Assembly: GCF_024159085.1 (NCBI RefSeq)
Contig: NZ_JAMZDE010000005.1
Span: 248,001-312,000, forward strand
DNA from: Idiomarina rhizosphaerae
GTDB taxonomy: Bacteria > Pseudomonadota > Gammaproteobacteria > Enterobacterales > Alteromonadaceae
Reading direction: 5' to 3'
Length of the DNA stretch: 64,000 bases
The position numbers were made by a program, and so were the translations under genes. Numbering within the stretch: the stretch's first letter is position 1; the number at the start of each line of letters is the position of its first letter. Below are positions 61,335 through 64,000 of this stretch, one piece after another. The notes beneath the pieces are model-generated. The model was given only the letters and a program-made list of their open reading frames with translations, was not told the DNA's origin and made no database searches.

Positions 61335-63167
61335 ATGTTTTCCTGGTTTGAGCGCCGATTAAACCCTTTTCCTACGGAGGAACCGACTCAGGCTCCTACC
61401 GGATTTTTTGCATTCTGCTGGCATTTCACCAAAGGAGCTACCCCTTTTATTGCGGTCACTGCAGCTCTTATGGCCGCTATTGCCATTGCCGAAGTCTGGT
61501 TGTTTGGCTTTTTAGGGCAAATTGTCGACTGGCTGGCAGCGCAGGATAAAGAAACCTTATTAAACGATCAGTTCTGGCCATTGCTTGGAATGAGCGCGAT
61601 GGTTTTAATCGGTCTTCCCTTACTGGTCTGGTTTCATTCTATGCTAACCCACCAGACGTTGCTGGGTAACTTCCCCATGCGCATTCGCTGGCTGGGGCAC
61701 CGCTACCTGATGAAGCAGTCCATGAGTTACTATCAGGACGAGTTTGCCGGCCGTGTCGCCACCAAATTAATGCAAACCTCACTCGCGCTGCGTCAGTGCA
61801 TCATGACCTTTATTGAGGTTGTAAACTACGTTGCCGTCTACTTTTTAGGGATGTTTGTCATTATTGGTAGTGCGGACTGGCGCATGATGCTGCCACTGGC
61901 TTGCTGGCTTATCTTATACGCTCTGTTGTTACGCTACTTTGTTCCTAAACTGGGTAAAATATCAGCCGAGCAAGCTGACGCCCGCTCTAATATGACCGGA
62001 CGCATTGTCGACTCTTATACCAATATTCAAACCGTTAAATTGTTCTCACACTCACTGCGCGAGGCCGAGTTTGCGCACGAGGGCATGGACACTTTTTTGG
62101 GCACAGTGCATAAGCAAATGCGCCTGGTTACCCAGCTTTACGGCTTTCTCTACTTTATAAACTGCGCACTGTTGTTCGGCTCTGCCGCCACCGCCATTGT
62201 GCTGTGGATGGATAATGCTGTGACTTTAGGCGCTGTTGCTGTCGTTATTGGTCTGGTTCTGCGCTTGTTTGGTATGTCGCAAATGGTCATGTGGCAGATG
62301 TCGACCCTGTTTGAAAGCATTGGTACCGTTCAGGACGGTATTGGCTCAATTGCTGTACCACAGCGCATTGTCGATGAACCTGACGCCCCGGCTTTAAATG
62401 TGACTTCCGGCGACATTAATTTTGACCATGTTCGCTTCCATTATGGCAAAGGCCACGGTGTTATGGATGACTTTAATCTGCACATTAAACCGGGAGAAAA
62501 GGTCGGTATTGTCGGACGCTCCGGGGCGGGTAAATCCACGCTGGTGAATTTGCTGTTACGCTTCTACGACGTTGAGGGCGGCGAAGTTCGTATTGATGAT
62601 AAACCCATTCATAAAGTGCAGCAGGACAGTTTGCGCGCCAACATTGGCATGGTAACTCAGGACACTTCATTGCTGCACCGCTCAGTACGCGACAATATTT
62701 TGTACGGACGCCCCGACGCCAGTGAAGAGGACTTAATGAAGGCAATACGGCAGGCGCATTGCGAGGAGTTTATTGCGGACTTAAGTGACAGCAAAGGTCG
62801 CACCGGTCTGGATGCCCATGTCGGCGAACGCGGTGTGAAACTTTCAGGCGGTCAGCGCCAGCGAATTGCCATTGCCCGTGTCATGTTAAAAGATGCGCCC
62901 ATTCTGATTCTGGACGAAGCAACCTCAGCGCTGGATTCGGAAGTAGAAAACGCCATTCAGGAAAACCTGTATAAACTCATGCAGGGCAAAACCGTTATCG
63001 CTATTGCCCACCGCTTATCCACTATTGCTGCTATGGACAAGCTGGTGGTAATGGATCAGGGTCAGATTATAGAGCAGGGCAGCCACGAACAGCTGCTTGC
63101 TCAGGATGGTCTCTACGCCAAGCTATGGCGTCATCAGTCCGGTGGCTTTTTAGCGGAAGAAGCTTAA
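61335..63167 (+). CDS. ABC exporter, fused permease and ATPase
   Basis: The 610-residue half-transporter has six membrane helices (about 35-310) and a C-terminal nucleotide-binding domain: Walker A GRSGAGKST (394-402), Q-loop MVTQDTSLLHRSVRDNI, signature LSGGQRQRIAIARVMLKDAPILILDEATSALDSE, and His in IAIAHRLSTIAAM. It is the MsbA/MdlB-like type that works as a dimer exporting lipids or drugs; the substrate is unknown. AAGGAG precedes the start by about nine bases. The stop overlaps the convergent MscS gene by four bases. Confidence 0.94.
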   Translation: MFSWFERRLNPFPTEEPTQAPTGFFAFCWHFTKGATPFIAVTAALMAAIAIAEVWLFGFLGQIVDWLAAQDKETLLNDQFWPLLGMSAMVLIGLPLLVWFHSMLTHQTLLGNFPMRIRWLGHRYLMKQSMSYYQDEFAGRVATKLMQTSLALRQCIMTFIEVVNYVAVYFLGMFVIIGSADWRMMLPLACWLILYALLLRYFVPKLGKISAEQADARSNMTGRIVDSYTNIQTVKLFSHSLREAEFAHEGMDTFLGTVHKQMRLVTQLYGFLYFINCALLFGSAATAIVLWMDNAVTLGAVAVVIGLVLRLFGMSQMVMWQMSTLFESIGTVQDGIGSIAVPQRIVDEPDAPALNVTSGDINFDHVRFHYGKGHGVMDDFNLHIKPGEKVGIVGRSGAGKSTLVNLLLRFYDVEGGEVRIDDKPIHKVQQDSLRANIGMVTQDTSLLHRSVRDNILYGRPDASEEDLMKAIRQAHCEEFIADLSDSKGRTGLDAHVGERGVKLSGGQRQRIAIARVMLKDAPILILDEATSALDSEVENAIQENLYKLMQGKTVIAIAHRLSTIAAMDKLVVMDQGQIIEQGSHEQLLAQDGLYAKLWRHQSGGFLAEEA

Positions 63168-63988
63168 TGAGTTAGCTCGTACGCTTCGTCCGATTCTATT
63201 TTGGCGAAGCGTACGTCCAGTTCCATTAACCGTTTTTTGCCCCGGGCGGTCATGTCAGTAATAAACTGAAACTGCTGCCTGGGGTCTATCGGGTAGGCTT
63301 TTAAGCGATACTTTGTGCCCCAGGGCTGCTCTGCGGCAGTAACGGCTATGGGCTTACCTAGTTGCAGATAAGGGCTAGTCAAGGCTACTTCTTCAAGCGC
63401 GTCGCGAATTTGATAGGCGTCGGCTTCCGGCTGAGTATAAAACTCGGCAATACACATTAAACTGGGGCCACCGTTGTTGGCGTTATGGATTAAGTTATCC
63501 CAGAGTTTTAAATGTGGCACCCAAATAACGGTGTCATCATTAGTAACCAGTTCAACTGTGCGCATGCCAATATGTGTCACCTCGCCATAGCAGCCATCCA
63601 CTTCTATCCAGTCCCCCGGACGGTAGGGCATTTCATGAATAGCCACCACTCCGGCAATTAAGCTGCTGACGTAATCTTTTAACGCAAAACCTATTGCCAG
63701 ACCGGCAGCACCCAGTGTTGCCACCATATTTTGCAAAGTGGGCTCAATAATACGCGGAATAATCATAACCAGCGCAATAACCAGAACCACTATGCGGATC
63801 ATTGGCACCATAGCCAAAGTGTATAACCGCCTTTTACCGTGTAAATGCGCCGCTACCCAGGGTAAAACGCGCTGAGTAAGCCAAACAACTGCCAGTGCCA
63901 GGGCAAAAATCACAACGATTTCAAAAATGGCAAAGCCGTCCAGTGATTTAAATAGTCCGGTAACGTCTTTTACTGAACCTGTTTCCAT
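63164..63988 (-). CDS. MscS-family mechanosensitive channel
   Basis: The 274-residue protein has three hydrophobic segments, the third being the pore-lining helix (TLQNMVATLGAAGLAIGFALKDYVSSLIAGVVAI, with the Gly/Ala pattern of MscS TM3), then the beta-domain (YRPGDWIEVDGCYGEVTHIGMRTVELVTNDDTVIWVPHLKLWDNLIHNAN) and a C-terminal alpha-beta domain. It releases solutes under hypo-osmotic shock. It is complete: ATG 63988 has AGGAGACAGGA upstream at the window edge. Confidence 0.93.
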   Translation of the reverse strand: METGSVKDVTGLFKSLDGFAIFEIVVIFALALAVVWLTQRVLPWVAAHLHGKRRLYTLAMVPMIRIVVLVIALVMIIPRIIEPTLQNMVATLGAAGLAIGFALKDYVSSLIAGVVAIHEMPYRPGDWIEVDGCYGEVTHIGMRTVELVTNDDTVIWVPHLKLWDNLIHNANNGGPSLMCIAEFYTQPEADAYQIRDALEEVALTSPYLQLGKPIAVTAAEQPWGTKYRLKAYPIDPRQQFQFITDMTARGKKRLMELDVRFAKIESDEAYELTH

Positions 63989-64000
63989 TCCTGTCTCCTA

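Overview
The window looks like the chromosome of a marine gammaproteobacterium in the Alteromonadales, most likely an Idiomarina/Pseudidiomarina-type organism. The basis is inference from gene content: an S46 dipeptidyl-peptidase and a DUF885 peptidase, several TonB-dependent receptors paired with PepSY proteins, a DUF1415 protein, recC-recB-recD order, mid-range base composition and no sugar-uptake operons. No rRNA, tRNA, CRISPR array, insertion sequence or prophage was recognised.

Layout. 1-1276: 5' part of a FepA/CirA-like TonB receptor behind a Fur box. 1390-5946: LysR regulator, NmrA-like oxidoreductase, a cold-shock protein with a long conserved leader, a PAS-GAF-GGDEF cyclase, DUF1415 and a membrane methyltransferase. 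5956-11666: two PepSY proteins, a UDG-superfamily protein overlapping a patatin, ferredoxin-NADP reductase, and a divergent PepSY/DUF2271 plus DUF4198 pair around a Fur box. 11682-12991: REP/REPIN palindromes bracketing a Vgb-like propeller protein. 13099-16844: SLC13-like permease, GNAT protein and rlmA. 17020-23478: Fur-box operon of a large lipoprotein, a TonB receptor and a MauG-like dihaem peroxidase. 23559-26138: S46 peptidase and a second cold-shock gene with the same leader. 26467-32572: siderophore island with two FpvA/FhuE-type receptors around a PepSY protein. 32647-34670: queH and a chemotaxis transducer.

34672-39298 is an accessory stretch: VapBC facing a YefM/ParE-type pair, an unknown anchored protein, a ZIP transporter, a dGTPase, and a HigA-like antitoxin whose leader looks like the stub of a deleted toxin. 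40095-41246 is a secreted esterase. 41346-53602 is recC-recB-recD followed, with an overlapping start codon, by a phospholipase-D/DEAD helicase/DUF3427 protein of the kind found in defence contexts. 53693-63988 holds ordinary genes: glycosyltransferase, LysE exporter, GAF-GGDEF cyclase, TPR protein and DUF885 lipoprotein, zinc ribbon and threonine-aldolase-like enzyme, a Fur-boxed small secreted protein with a histidine tail, an ABC exporter and an MscS channel.

Two themes link the genes. The first is a dispersed iron (Fur) regulon: receptors move chelates across the outer membrane, and PepSY proteins, the ferredoxin reductase and the dihaem enzyme probably handle reduction or release. The second is genome defence: RecBCD with a coupled helicase-nuclease, plus toxin-antitoxin modules. 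The strongest candidates for something undescribed are the four-cistron recCBD-helicase operon, the lipoprotein/receptor/dihaem-enzyme operon, and the REP element read in frame inside recD.
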